This document shows, piece by piece, positions 1-9,075 of a stretch of DNA of 64,000 nucleotides. The notes under the pieces were generated by a model. It saw nothing but the letters and a program-made list of their open reading frames with translations. It ran no database searches and was not told the origin of the DNA. Source of the DNA: Acaudatibacter sp963835495 (GTDB lineage: Bacteria; Pseudomonadota; Alphaproteobacteria; Caulobacterales; Caulobacteraceae). The position numbers and the translations under genes were made by a program. Numbering within the stretch: position 1 is the stretch's first letter; each line of letters starts with the position of its first letter. The stretch lies in contig CAWIFQ010000001.1 in NCBI GenBank assembly GCA_963835495.1, positions 1 through 64,000 on the forward strand, written 5' to 3'.

Positions 1-861
1 GCAACACCTGGTTCCGCATGCTCGTCGCCAATCTCGAGGCGAGCGACGCGCCGGCCGACATCAACGCCCTGCCCGAGCGCGGCGGCATCGCCAGCGGACG
101 CGGCGAGTTCCACTTCCACACCCTGATCGATTCCGGGCTGCTGACCCACGACGAGGCCGACGCGCTGCGGCCGAGGGTCTACGAGGCGATCGCAACGCAG
201 CCCGACGATGGCGAGCGCCGGCTCGCGCCCGGCTGGTCAAGGCGCACGACGCCTACCTGCCGACGCCGCTGGGCGAGCCGATGCTGGCCGGGCCGCGGGG
301 CGGCGGGCGATCCTGATCGTCCGCGATCCCCGCGACGTCGCGCCTTCGCTCGCCAATCACCGGCGCTCGACCATCGACGAGGCGATCGAGTTCCTGATCG
401 ATCCTGCAGCGTGCTTCGCCGCCGGCGCGAGGGGCCAGAGCCTGCAGTTCCGGCAGAAGCTGCTCGACTGGAGCGGGCACGCGGCGAGCTGGCTGGATCA
501 GCGCGAGCTGCCGGTGCATCTCGTGCGCTACGAGGACCTCTGGGCCGCGCCGGTGGCGACGTTCCGGGCGGCGCTAGATTTCCTGGGCGCTGGGTTCAGC
601 CGCGCCGAGGTGGAACGGGCCGTCGATTTCGCCCGTTTCGAGCGGTTGCAGGCGCAGGAGCAGGCGAATGGCTTCATCGAGTGGCGGCCGCGCGACGGCG
701 AGGGCTCTTCTTCCGCCGCGGCGAGGGCCAGGGCTGGCGGCGCGAATTGACGCCGGAGCAGGTCCGGCGCATCGAGGCGGCGCACGCGCCGATGATGGCG
801 CGGCTCGGTTACGCGATCGGCGCGGAGGTCGCGGACCTCCCGGCCGCGGGAGAGGCGCTGA
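1..861 (+). CDS. Sulfotransferase, 5' end outside window, frameshifted
   Basis: This enzyme would transfer sulfate from PAPS to a sugar or peptide acceptor in the cytoplasm. The window opens inside the gene: the first codons read NTWFRMLVANLE, the end of the 5'-phosphosulfate loop (family motif PKSGNTWFR), so the start lies before base 1. After a frameshift near 240-290 the frame continues with VRDPRDVAPSLANH, the 3'-phosphate-binding motif, and VRYEDL near 520-540. A second break near 700 returns to the first frame, with LTPEQVRRIEAAHAPMMARLGY near the C-terminus. A TGA at 859-861 would overlap the ATG of the next gene (TGATG), but reaching it needs one more indel, so the exact end is inferred. 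The pairing with a PqqD-like gene suggests sulfation linked to a peptide or polysaccharide pathway. Confidence 0.75.
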
Positions 862-1122
862 TGTTCGTGCGCAAGGACGGCTGGCTTGCGGCGATGGTGG
901 GCGACGAGCTGGTGATGATGAGCGCCGAGAGCGGCGCCTATCTTGGGCTTGAACGACGTCGGCGCGCGGATCTGGGAGATCATCGAGACGCCGAAGGCGC
1001 TTCCCGACATCTGCGAGGCGCTGGCCGCCGAATTCGAGACGACGCCCGAGGCGTGCCGTGGCGAGGTCGAGGGTTTCCTGGCGGAGCTGGAGCAGCGCGG
1101 CGCGGTCGCCAGACGCGCCTAG
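861..1122 (+). CDS. PqqD-family peptide-binding (RRE) protein, one frameshift
   Basis: This is a small protein of about 86 residues of the PqqD fold, the RiPP recognition element that binds leader peptides. The start reads MFVRKDGWLAAMVGDELVMM, followed by ESGAYLGLNDVGARIWEII once an extra G in CTTGGGCTT near 950 is removed. The C-terminal half (LPDICEALAAEFETTPEACR, then FLAELEQRGAV) is the usual helical part. The ATG at 861 overlaps the inferred sulfotransferase stop, which implies translational coupling. Its TAG stop at 1120-1122 overlaps the stop of the convergent gene by four bases. No PQQ genes are present, so it is not PqqD proper. PqqD-like proteins also occur beside HPr-kinase-like and polysaccharide genes, and that role is equally possible. 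Confidence 0.78.
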
Positions 1123-2288
1123 CGCTCCGAGCGTTCGACCCGCACCGGCGCGGCGATCACGTCGTCGGCGGCATCGGGCCTCGCCGGACCCGGCGGGGCC
1201 GGCCGCACGTACGATCTGCGGCTCGGGCGCGATCGCCCACCTGTCGCCGGCGCGCCGCGAAACGAAGAAATAGGCGGCCGCAGCGGCCAGGTAGATCACC
1301 GGGAAGACCGGCTCTGGCACGTGGATGCGGCGGGCGTTGGCGGCGACGAAACCGATCGCCAGCGTCAGGCCGGTCAGCGTGGCGACCACGGCCGTCGACG
1401 AGAAGCCGGCGTCGAGCAACAGATGGTGCGGCGTGGTTGCGGTCGGCGAAGAAGGGCGAGCGGCCCGGCGCGCAGCCGGCGCACGATCAGCACCAGGCAG
1501 TCGATCACCGGCGGCGCGATCAGGAACGGCGCCAGCACCGGCGTGACCGGGTGCCCCGCCGTCTGGGTCAGCCGGAACGACGCCCAGGCGATCCAGAGGC
1601 CGAGGATCTCGGCGCCGTCGCCGAGGAACACGCTGGCGCGGGGCCGCCAGGGCGTGCGCAGATTGTAGGCCAGGAAGCCCATCACGCAGCCGGCCATCAG
1701 GACGAGATCGTCGGCCAGTGGCGCGTTGCCAGCATAGATCGCGGCCGCGATCAGCATGCCGAAAGCCGCCAGGCACAGCGTTCCAGCCAGGCCGTCCACG
1801 CCGTCGACCCAGTTGATCGCGTTGGTGATGCCGACCGTCGCCAGGATCGTGAACGGCAAGGCCAGCACGCCGAGGGTATGGCCGGGAAAGCCAAGCGCGC
1901 CGCCGATCGACTCGACCCGCACGCCGCCCCAGACGAACAGCACCAGCGCCGCCACCGCCTGGGCGGTGATGCGGATGCGCCAGTTGATGTCGAAGCGATC
2001 GTCGATCGTGCCCACGACAAGCATCAGCAGGCTGGCGGCGCCGAGGGCGACGAGATCACGGGTCAGCGGCAGGACGAACGCCCCGGTCGCCAGCGCGGCC
2101 AAGGTGATCGCCGCCCCGCCGGCCAGGGGCGTGGGCTCGGCGTGGGTCTTGCGGGTTCCCGGGTGGTCAACCAGGCCGAGGCGGCGCGCGACCGGCTTCA
2201 GCGCGAAGATGAGCAGGGCCGTCGCCAGAAACGGCGCGCCCGCCAGCAGTAGTCCTCCCCGGGTCAGTTGCAGCCATGCTTCGTACAT
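1119..2288 (-). CDS. Undecaprenyl-phosphate sugar-1-phosphate transferase (WecA/MraY family), frameshifted
   Basis: This integral membrane enzyme moves a sugar-1-phosphate, usually GlcNAc-1-P or a relative, from a UDP-sugar to undecaprenyl phosphate and so starts repeat-unit assembly. The N-terminus MYEAWLQLTRGG leads into several hydrophobic helices. Visible family motifs are GTRKTHAEPTPLAGG, the Mg-binding DDRFDINW, the catalytic NAINWVDGVDGLAG and FLGDGAE. The reading frame breaks near 1440; the next frame continues with LLLDAGFSSTAVVATLTGLT, further membrane helices and a hydrophilic tail. A second indel near 1180 is needed to reach the stop at 1119-1121. At about 390 residues the corrected protein has the usual family length. 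It faces the plus-strand genes and has its own upstream region. Confidence 0.85.
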
Positions 2289-2652
2289 AGACCCCAGCCT
2301 GCAACAAACCTGGCCATTGGCAGGAAACGTTGTTCGCCCGCCAATAGATAACCCATCGCGTCATTTCCAGGGCCGATCAACCCGGAACGGGGCGCAGCCC
2401 CGCCGGACGCCCGCACTTGCCCCCGCCCTCGCCCCGCAGGCGCCGCTGGGTCGCGGATTCGGCGGCCGCTGGGGCGCGGCCGGAGCCCAGCCGACGAAGA
2501 GGCTTCCGCCGGCGGGCCTTGCCGTGCAAAGTTGTGCGTTGTCACGGCGAGGACGTGGGCGGTCGGGGGCCGGCCCAGCGCCGTTCGGGGGGCCTGTTGG
2601 CAGGTCCGTCCGGGAGTTCGCTTCCGGCGGTCGCAAAGGGAGCGCCGCGCAG
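2289..2652. other. Divergent intergenic region with a dyad and a short hairpin
   Basis: This 364-base gap separates the divergent minus-strand transferase and plus-strand fcl. It holds an imperfect dyad (2316-2345) close to the minus-strand start and a perfect hairpin CGGGGC-GCA-GCCCCG at 2388-2402 without a T tract. The rest is very GC-rich. I see no convincing gene and no clear sigma-70 promoter. The fcl ATG at 2653 is preceded by AAAGGGAG about ten bases upstream, an acceptable ribosome-binding site. Confidence 0.5.
2316..2348. promoter_or_regulatory. Candidate operator dyad upstream of the WecA-like gene
   Basis: ATTGGCAGG at 2316-2324 faces CCCGCCAAT at 2337-2345, an inverted repeat with eight of nine positions paired, and the space between includes AACGTT. 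It lies 28-60 bases upstream of the minus-strand start codon, where a repressor or activator site would be expected. No regulator gene is adjacent, so this is only a structural observation. Confidence 0.25.
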
Positions 2653-3609
2653 ATGGGGATCGAGACGATCTTCCCGCTCAAGGGCAAGCGTGTCTGGGTG
2701 GCCGGCCATCGCGGCATGGTCGGCTCGGCGATCGTCCGTCGACTGGCGCAGGAGGACTGCGAGGTCGTAACCGTCGAGCGGGCGTCGCTCGATCTGACCC
2801 GGCAACTGGACGTCGACCAATGGGTGGGCTCCGCCCGACCGGACGCCATCTTCCTGGCCGCCGCGCGCGTCGGCGGCATCATGGCCAACAGCACCCGGCC
2901 GGCCGACTTCCTGTTCGAGAACCTGACCATCTCCGCCAACGTGGTCGAGGCGGCCCGCCGCGCCGGTGTCGCCAAGCTGATGGTGCTGGGGTCGAGCTGC
3001 ATCTACCCGCGCCTGGCGCCGCAGCCGATCTCCGAGGAGGCGTTGCTCAGCGGGCCGCTCGAGGAGACCAACCAGTGGTACGCGATCGCCAAGATCGCCG
3101 CGCTGAAGCTGGCCCAGGCCTACCGGCGTCAGCACCGCTGCGACTTCGTCTCGGCGATGCCCACCAACCTCTACGGCCCCGGCGACAACTTCGACCTGGC
3201 CGAGGGCCACGTGCTGCCAAGTCTGATGCGCAAGGCGCACGAGGCCAAGGCGCGCGGCGATCGCCGGCTGACGATCTGGGGCACGGGGACGCCGAAGCGC
3301 GAATTCCTGCACGTCGACGACTGCGCCGACGCGATCGTGTTCCTGATGAAGACCTATTCCGACGAGGCGCAGGTAAATGTCGGCGCCGGCGAAGACCTGA
3401 CCATCCGCGAGCTGGCCGAGCGCGTCTGCGAAGTGGTCGGCTTCACGGGCGAGATCGTGACCGACCCATCCAAGCCGGACGGCACGCCGCGCAAGCTGAT
3501 GAGCGCCGAAAAGCTGCGGGCGATGGGCTGGCGTCCGCGGATCGACCTGACATCAGGCTTGCGCGACGTGTATCGCTGGTTTCAGGAAGAGGTCACGGTT
3601 CCGGCGTGA
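2653..3609 (+). CDS. fcl: GDP-L-fucose synthase (GDP-4-keto-6-deoxymannose epimerase/reductase)
   Basis: This cytoplasmic enzyme converts GDP-4-keto-6-deoxy-D-mannose to GDP-L-fucose using NADPH. The 318-residue ORF is intact and of normal family length. It begins MGIETIFPLKGKRVWVAGHR and has the Rossmann motif GHRGMVGSA, the Ser region LGSSCIYPR, the catalytic YAIAK and the substrate-site segment PTNLYGPGDNFD. The ATG at 2653 is chosen because the conserved N-terminus starts there; the frame is open further upstream but has no conserved sequence. The partner enzyme GDP-mannose 4,6-dehydratase is not in the window and must be encoded elsewhere. It is followed after 52 bases by a second nucleotide-sugar gene, so the two probably form an operon supplying sugar donors. 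Confidence 0.93.
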   Translation: MGIETIFPLKGKRVWVAGHRGMVGSAIVRRLAQEDCEVVTVERASLDLTRQLDVDQWVGSARPDAIFLAAARVGGIMANSTRPADFLFENLTISANVVEAARRAGVAKLMVLGSSCIYPRLAPQPISEEALLSGPLEETNQWYAIAKIAALKLAQAYRRQHRCDFVSAMPTNLYGPGDNFDLAEGHVLPSLMRKAHEAKARGDRRLTIWGTGTPKREFLHVDDCADAIVFLMKTYSDEAQVNVGAGEDLTIRELAERVCEVVGFTGEIVTDPSKPDGTPRKLMSAEKLRAMGWRPRIDLTSGLRDVYRWFQEEVTVPA

Positions 3610-3661
3610 CGGCCGGGCGAAGGCGAGCCCGAGGCGCAACGAGCGAGCGAGGTCCAAGCGC

Positions 3662-4668
3662 GTGAGCCGCAAATACGACAGCCAGAAGCGCATCCTGGTC
3701 ACCGGCGGGGCGGGCTTCCTGGGCTCGCACCTGATCGACCGGCTGCTGGCGCGAGGCGACGAGGTGGTCTGCGTCGACAACCTGTTCACCGGCGCCAAGC
3801 GCAACCTCTACCACCTGCTCGGCGACCCACGGTTCGAGTTCATCCGCCACGACGTGACCTTCCCGCTCTACCTGGAGGTCGACGAGATCTACAACCTGGC
3901 CTGCCCCGCCTCGCCGATCCACTACCAGCACGACCCGGTGCAGACGACGAAGACTTCGGTCCACGGCGCCATCAACATGCTGGGCCTGGCCAAGCGGTTG
4001 AAGTGCAAGATCCTGCAGGCCTCCACCAGCGAGGTCTACGGCGACCCTGCGCGTGCATCCGCAGACCGAGGACTACTGGGGCCACGTCAACCCGATCGGG
4101 CCGCGGTCGTGCTACGACGAGGGCAAGCGCTGCGCGGAGACCCTGTTCTTCGACTACCACCGCCAGCACGGCCTGGAGATCAAGGTGGCGCGTATCTTCA
4201 ACACCTACGGGCCGCGCATGCATCCCGCCGACGGCCGGGTGGTGTCGAACTTCATCATGCAGGCGCTGAAGGGCGAGCCGATCACCATCTACGGCGAGGG
4301 CGAGCAGACCCGCTCGTTCTGCTACGTCGACGACCTGGTCGAGGGGCTGATCCGGCTGATGGACAGCGCGGCCCGAGACGACCGGGCCGATCAACCTGGG
4401 CAACCCGGCCGAATTCACCATCCGCCAGCTGGCCGACCTGGTCCGCGAGATGACCGGCTCGAAATCGGCGCTGGAGTTCCGCCCGCTGCCGGACGACGAC
4501 CCCAGGCAGCGGCAGCCCGACATCGGCCTGGCGGCGTCCACGCTCGGGTGGTCGCCGAAGACGCCACTGGTCGAGGGACTGCGGCCGACGATCGACTACT
4601 TCGTCAGGACCGAATTCGCCGGAACGCAGCTGGCCGGGACCCACCTGGTAGGGCTTCATGTCGATTGA
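3662..4668 (+). CDS. UDP-glucuronate decarboxylase (UDP-xylose synthase), frameshifted
   Basis: An SDR-family enzyme that oxidises and decarboxylates UDP-glucuronate to UDP-xylose. From a GTG start the N-terminus gives ILVTGGAGFLGSHLIDRLL, then DNLFTGAKRNLYHL and ACPASPIHYQHDPVQTTK, which is typical of this subfamily. The catalytic motif SCYDEGKRCAET and ARIFNTYGPRMHPADGRVV follow after a frameshift near 4046, where a C run in GACCCTGCGC looks shortened. A second indel near 4375-4385 joins GPINLGNPAEFTIRQLADLV. The TGA at 4666-4668 overlaps the next gene by 11 bases. A close alternative is a related NDP-sugar epimerase, but the PASPIHYQ signature favours UXS. Confidence 0.88.
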
Positions 4669-5200
4669 CGCAGCCCCGACTCTGCGCCTGGCGGCGACGG
4701 ACGAGGGTCCGCGCTGGCGTCTGGTGCGGGCGCTGACCGGCCGCGAGGTGTTCGCCGCCGAGCAGCTCGAGCGGCAGGGCTTCGTCGCCTTCCTGCCAAA
4801 ACAGCTGAAGACGGTCCGGCACGCCCGTAAGGTGCGCGTCGCCCTCGGCGCCTATTTCCCGGGCTACCTGTTCGTCGAGCTCGATCTGGCCAGGGACCGC
4901 TGGCGCAGTGTCAACGGAACCCTCGGCGTGTCACACCTGATCGGCTCGGAGGACCGACCGACGCCGGTCCCGCGCGGGGTGGTCGAGGCGCTGATCGAGG
5001 CCGCCGACGGGCGCGGTGTCCTGACTGGCCCGCCGCTGAGCGCCGGACAGAAGGTGCGCATCATCGCCGGCGCCTTCGCCGACCAGCTGGCGGTGATCGA
5101 GCGGCTCGACGACGCCGGCCGGGTGCGGGTGCTGCTCGACATCATCAACCGCCAGGTCGCCGTCTCGGTCGCGCGCGATTTTCTGAGCCCCGCCGACTAG
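4658..5200 (+). CDS. NusG-paralogue antiterminator (RfaH/UpxY/LoaP-like)
   Basis: A 180-residue specialised NusG homologue that would bind RNA polymerase and raise processivity through a long operon. The NGN domain occupies about residues 18-120, with WRLVRALTGREVFAAEQLER and AYFPGYLFVELDL. A KOW-type domain follows near 125-175 (LSAGQKVRIIAGAFADQLAV). The housekeeping NusG is normally encoded beside secE and rplK, which are absent here, so this is a dedicated paralogue. The ATG overlaps the decarboxylase stop. Its gene is the last before a 223-base leader that carries an ops-like sequence and then about 35 kb of polysaccharide genes. This is the arrangement expected for a cis-acting operon antiterminator. 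Confidence 0.88.
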   Translation: MSIDAAPTLRLAATDEGPRWRLVRALTGREVFAAEQLERQGFVAFLPKQLKTVRHARKVRVALGAYFPGYLFVELDLARDRWRSVNGTLGVSHLIGSEDRPTPVPRGVVEALIEAADGRGVLTGPPLSAGQKVRIIAGAFADQLAVIERLDDAGRVRVLLDIINRQVAVSVARDFLSPAD

Positions 5201-5346
5201 GCGACCGACCCTGCCGCGGAGCGCCGGCTCGCTTTGCGGCGGCGGGTTCTGCTGGTAGGAAAAGCCGGTTGAATTCCATCGTGATTTCGTCCCCACGGTG
5301 GAGGTTACTGCGCCGGGGAGCCCCCGACGCGCTGCAATAAACTCCC

Positions 5347-5366
5347 GGGCGACTTGCGAGTCACCC
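5347..5366 (+). promoter_or_regulatory. Leader hairpin just upstream of the ops-like site
   Basis: GGGCGACT (5347-5354) and AGTCACCC (5359-5366) form an eight-position stem with one C-A mismatch and a TGCG loop. The stem ends five bases before the ops-like sequence. It could act as a nascent-RNA pause hairpin or take part in recruitment, but no function is shown by the sequence itself. Confidence 0.35.
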
Positions 5367-5370
5367 GAAG

Positions 5371-5382
5371 TGCGGTAGCGTG
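5371..5382 (+). promoter_or_regulatory. ops-like antiterminator recruitment element
   Basis: TGCGGTAGCGTG matches the enterobacterial ops element GGCGGTAGCGTG at 11 of 12 positions, all except the first base. ops is the non-template-strand sequence at which RfaH is recruited to paused RNA polymerase. Here it is on the sense strand in the noncoding leader, 171 bases after the NusG-paralogue stop and 42 bases before the first glycosyltransferase of the long operon. The shorter core GCGGTAGCG also occurs antisense inside genes (for example opposite CGCTACCGC near 15010 and 15485), so only position, strand and the GTG extension make this copy convincing. Confidence 0.6.
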
Positions 5383-5423
5383 GCCGGCGACTACACTCAG
5401 GCGGTCGAAGCAACGAGCCAGAC

Positions 5424-6176
5424 ATGCGCCTATCTGTTGTCACAGTCTGCCGAAACGCCGCCGCGACGATTGGCGAGACGCTCTCGTCTTTCTTCGCGCA
5501 AACTTATCCCGACAAGCAGCTCATCGTCGTCGACGGCGCGTCGAACGACGAGACCGTGTCGATCGCCCGGGGCTTTGCTTGCGACCAGCTGAGCATCATC
5601 TCCGAGCCCGACCGCGGCCTCTACGACGCGATGAACAAGGGCCTGCGCGCGTTCGACGGCGACGCAGTCGGATTTCTCAACGCCGACGACCGGTTTCATG
5701 GGCGCGATACGCTCGCGACCCTGGCGGCGGCGCTGGAGCGGCGCCGACATCTGCTACGGCGATCTCGACTATGTGATCCGGCGCGGGCGAGCGGATCGTC
5801 CGGCGCTGGCGGGCGACGCCCTGGCGCAAGGGCGCGTTCCGGCAGGGCTGGATGCCACCGCACCCGACCTTCTACTGCCGCCGCGAAGTGGTGCAGAGCG
5901 TCGGCGGCTTCGACCTCGACTACCGCATCGCCGCCGACTACGACTTCATGCTGCGCGCGCTCGAGCTCGGCGACTTCTCGGCCGCCCACATACCGAGCGT
6001 GCTGGTCGATATGGCGCGTCGGCGGCCTCAGTTCCGCTAGCGTTCGGGCGCGGCTGCGCCATAACCTCGAGGCGCTGGCCTCCCGCCGCCGCTGGCTGGG
6101 AGCGGGGCTGGTCGACTACGCATTGTTCGCGAAGCCGCTGGGCAAGGCCTCGCAGTTCGTGCCCGCCGATTCCTAG
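5424..6176 (+). CDS. Family 2 glycosyltransferase, several frameshifts
   Basis: A cytoplasmic GT-A glycosyltransferase adding a sugar to the lipid-linked or exported glycan. The intact N-terminal part reads MRLSVVTVCRNAAATIGETL, then LIVVDGASNDETV and the DxD-like segment VGFLNADDRF. About three breaks (near 5730, 5790 and 6030) separate ADICYGDLDYVIRRG, PHPTFYCRREVVQSVGGFD and the C-terminal LRHNLEALASRRRWLG. GFD followed by AADYDFMLRAL is the usual acceptor-site block of WcaA/WcaE-like enzymes. It is the first gene downstream of the ops-like element. The corrected length of about 250 residues is normal. The acceptor and donor sugars cannot be told from the sequence. Confidence 0.82.
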   Translation: MRLSVVTVCRNAAATIGETLSSFFAQTYPDKQLIVVDGASNDETVSIARGFACDQLSIISEPDRGLYDAMNKGLRAFDGDAVGFLNADDRFHGRDTLATLAAALERRRHLLRRSRLCDPARASGSSGAGGRRPGARARSGRAGCHRTRPSTAAAKWCRASAASTSTTASPPTTTSCCARSSSATSRPPTYRACWSIWRVGGLSSASVRARLRHNLEALASRRRWLGAGLVDYALFAKPLGKASQFVPADS

Positions 6177-6195
6177 CGGTCGGAGACCGCTTCGT

Positions 6196-7201
6196 TTGAC
6201 ATCATCGGTCCTGGTCACCGGCGGCGCCGGCTACATCGGCTCCCACGCCTGCAAGGCGCTTGCGGCCGCGGGCTGCACGCCGGTGGTCTACGACAACCTC
6301 TCGCGCGGCTTCGAGCGGGCGGTGAAGTGGGGGCCGTTCGAACGCGGCGACATCCTGGACCAGCGGCAGCTCGAGGCTGTCATCGCCGCGCCACAAGCCG
6401 GTCGCGGTGATGCACTTCGCCGCCTTCGCCTACGTCGGCGAGTCGGTGGCCTACCCGGCGACCTACTACCGCAACAACGTGGTCGGCAGCCTGGCGCTGC
6501 TGGACGCGATGCGCGCGGGCGGCGTCGAGCGGATGGTGTTCTCCAGCTCCTGCACCACCTACGGCGTCCGCGGCGCCGAGCCGATCGGCGAGGAGACGCC
6601 CGCAGGCGCCGATCAACCCCTATGGCGTGTCCAAGCTGCTGATCGAGCAGGCGATGCGCGACTACTCGGGCGCCTACGGCCTGCGCGCGGTCGCGCATGC
6701 GCTACTTCAACGCCGCCGGCGCCGACCCGGACGGCGAGATCGGCGAGGAGCACGATCCGGAGACCCACCTGATCCCGCTGGTGCTCGAGGCCGCGGCCGG
6801 CGGCGCGCCCGCTGACCGTGTTCGGCGACGACTATCCGACGCCCGACGGCACCTGCATCCGCGACTACGTCCACGTCACCGACCTCGCCGACGCCCACGT
6901 CGCTGGCGCTGAAGTCGATGGATCAGGTCGGCGGCTTCCGCGCCTACAACCTCGGCACCGGCCACGGCCTCTCCAACATGGAGATCATCGCCGCCGCGCG
7001 CCGCCGCACCGGCCGCGAGATCCCGATCAAGATGGGACCGCGCCGCACCGGGCGATCCGCCGGTGCTCACCGCCGACCCCGGCAAGGCCGGGCGCGAACT
7101 TGGCTGGACGCCACGCCACAGCTCGGTCGACGACATCATCGACACCGCCTGGCGCTGGCGCCAGCTCGTCCCACGCCCCGCTGGAGGGCGCCGCCTCCTG
7201 A
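6196..7201 (+). CDS. galE: UDP-glucose 4-epimerase, heavily frameshifted
   Basis: This enzyme interconverts UDP-glucose and UDP-galactose (or the N-acetyl forms) through a bound NAD. From a TTG start the N-terminus gives SSVLVTGGAGYIGSHACKAL and VVYDNLSRGF. Fragments in alternating frames then supply MHFAAFAYVGESV, VFSSSCTTYG, the catalytic NPYGVSKLLIEQ, MRYFNAAGADPDGEIGE, CIRDYVHVTDLADAHV and YNLGTGHGLS. About eight one-base breaks occur in 1 kb, yet every conserved block of a 330-residue GalE appears in order. I therefore regard it as an intact gene in a badly sequenced stretch. Its presence indicates galactose, GalNAc or a related sugar in the product. Confidence 0.85.
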
Positions 7202-7217
7202 CGCATCGGAGCACGCC

Positions 7218-9075
7218 ATGTGCGGGGTGAACGGCGTCTTCGCCTATCGCGACGCCGCGCCCGCGCCGAGCGAGACCGAGCTGCTGGCCGTGCGCGATGC
7301 GATGGCGGCGCGCGGACCGGACGGCGTCGGCGACTGTGGTGGAGCGCAGACCGCCGATGCGGCTTCGGCCATCGGCGCCTGGCGATCATCGATCCCACCG
7401 ACCGGGCCGCCCAGCCGATGACCAGCGCCGACGGTCGCCTGGCGATCACCTTCAACGGCGAGATCTACAACTTTCCCGAATTGAAGGCGAAGCTCGAAGC
7501 GCGCGGCGCGGCGCTTCCGCACCACCTCCGACACCGAGGCGCTGCTGCACCTCTATGCGCCTCGAAGGCGCGGACATGGTGCGTTCGCTGCGAGGCATGT
7601 TCGCGCTTCGCGATCTGGGACGAGGCGCGGCGCGGCCTCTTCCTGGCTCGCGATCCCTACGGCATCAAGCCGCTCTATGTCGGCGACGATGGCCGGACTT
7701 TCCGCTTCGCCTCGCAGGTCAAGGCGCTGCTCGCCGGCGGCGGCGTGTCGCGGGAGCCGGAGCCCGCCGGCGTCGCGGGCTTCCATCTGTTCGGTCACGT
7801 GCCCGAGCCGTTCACGCTCTATCGCGACATCCGCGCTCTTCCGGCCGGCTGCACGCAGTGGGTGGACGCCGCGGGCGTCCAGCTGCCCAGGCCGTTCATC
7901 AGCGTCCCCGCGGTCCTCGCCGAGGGCGCAACGACGCCGGCCGCCGCGGCGGAACTGGACGGGCGCGTCCGCGCGGCGGTCGCCGACAGCGTCAGCGGCG
8001 CATCTGCTGGCCGACGTCGAAGTCGGCGCCTTCCTGTCGGCCGGAGTCGATTCCGGCGCGCTGCTCGGGCTGATGTGCGACGCCGCAGCGGCGACCCCGC
8101 GAGCGATCACCTTGGGCTTTCACGAGTTCGAGGGCGCGGCCGAGGACGAGACGCCGCTCGCCGCTTGCGTGGCGGCCGCCTATGGCGCGCGCCACGTGGT
8201 GCGCCGGGTCGACCGGACCGAATTCGAAGCCGACCTGCCGGCGATATTCCACGCCATGGACCAGCCGTCGATCGACGGGGTCAATACCTGGTTCGTCGCC
8301 AAGGCGGCGAGGGAGGCGGGGCTGAAGGTGGCGATCTCGGGGATCGGCGGCGACGAGCTGCTGGCCGGCTACCCGAGCTTCGTCGACCTGCCGCGCTGGC
8401 GTCGCCGGTTCGGCGCGTTGGCGGGAATTCCCGGCGTCGGCCCGTTGTCGCGCGGCGTCCTGCAGGCGCTGGCGCCCGCCATGCTGCGCGAGCGGCCGAA
8501 GGCGGCTGGGATGCTCGAGTTCGCCGGCAGCTGGCCGGGGGTCTACCTGCTGCGCCGCGCCCTCTTCCTGCCGCACGAACTGCCAGCGCTGATCGGTCCC
8601 GATCTGGCTCGCGAGGGGCTCTCGCGCCTGACCGTGTTCGCCCGCCTCGGCGAGAGCCTGGCACCGGACCCTGGCAGCGACGTCGGCCGGGTCTGCGCGC
8701 TGGAGTTCCTGCAACTACATGCGCGGCCAGCTGTTGCGCGACGCCGACTGGGCCGGCATGGCGCACGGGGTCGAGATCCGCACGCCGCTGGCGGACGTCG
8801 AGCTGCTGCGCGCGCTCGCGCCGTTCCTGCCGCACCTGGGGCCCGGCGTCGGCAAGGCGGCGCTGGCGGCCGCGCCAAAGGAACCGCTGCCGGCGCAAGT
8901 CCTCGGCCGCGCCAAGACCGGCTTCAGCGTGCCGACCGACGCGTGGATGGCCGGAACGGCTGCGGGCGACGGACGCCGGCCACAGTCGATGGGGCTGGCC
9001 TCGCGTCATTGGGCGCGAAAGGTGTTCGCCGAGTTCGGCGATGCGGCGCCTTCGCTGCTGGCGACGGCCGCTTGA
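7218..9075 (+). CDS. asnB: Asparagine synthase-type amidotransferase (AsnB family), frameshifted
   Basis: A glutamine-hydrolysing amidotransferase; in polysaccharide loci such proteins are thought to amidate uronic acids or attach amino groups. The N-terminal Ntn glutaminase keeps Cys2 (MCGVNGVFAY), RGPDGVGD and FNGEIYNFPELK. The synthetase domain has the PP-loop variant SAGVDSG where the family usually has SGGxDSS, then ISGIGGDELLAGYPSF and, near the end, HGVEIRTPLADVELL. About six indels lie between 7330 and 8715; the middle 8000-8700 is clean. The corrected length is about 610 residues, which is normal. The TGA at 9073-9075 overlaps the TTG start of the next gene. A lasso-peptide cyclase is also AsnB-like, but the full glutaminase and the glycan neighbours argue for sugar amidation. 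Confidence 0.8.

Noticed and set aside
18..2252. Long plus-strand ORF covering the left edge to 2252
   Set aside because: Only the parts matching the sulfotransferase and PqqD-like motifs are coding; the rest is the antisense of the WecA-like gene and has no conserved sequence.
2388..2402. CGGGGC-GCA-GCCCCG hairpin as terminator
   Set aside because: It lies between divergent genes, where no transcript needs to end, and has no T tract.
7218..9075. Lasso-peptide cyclase identity for the AsnB-like genes
   Set aside because: Both copies sit among glycan genes, keep full glutaminase domains and are far from the B2-like gene; uronic acid amidation explains them better.
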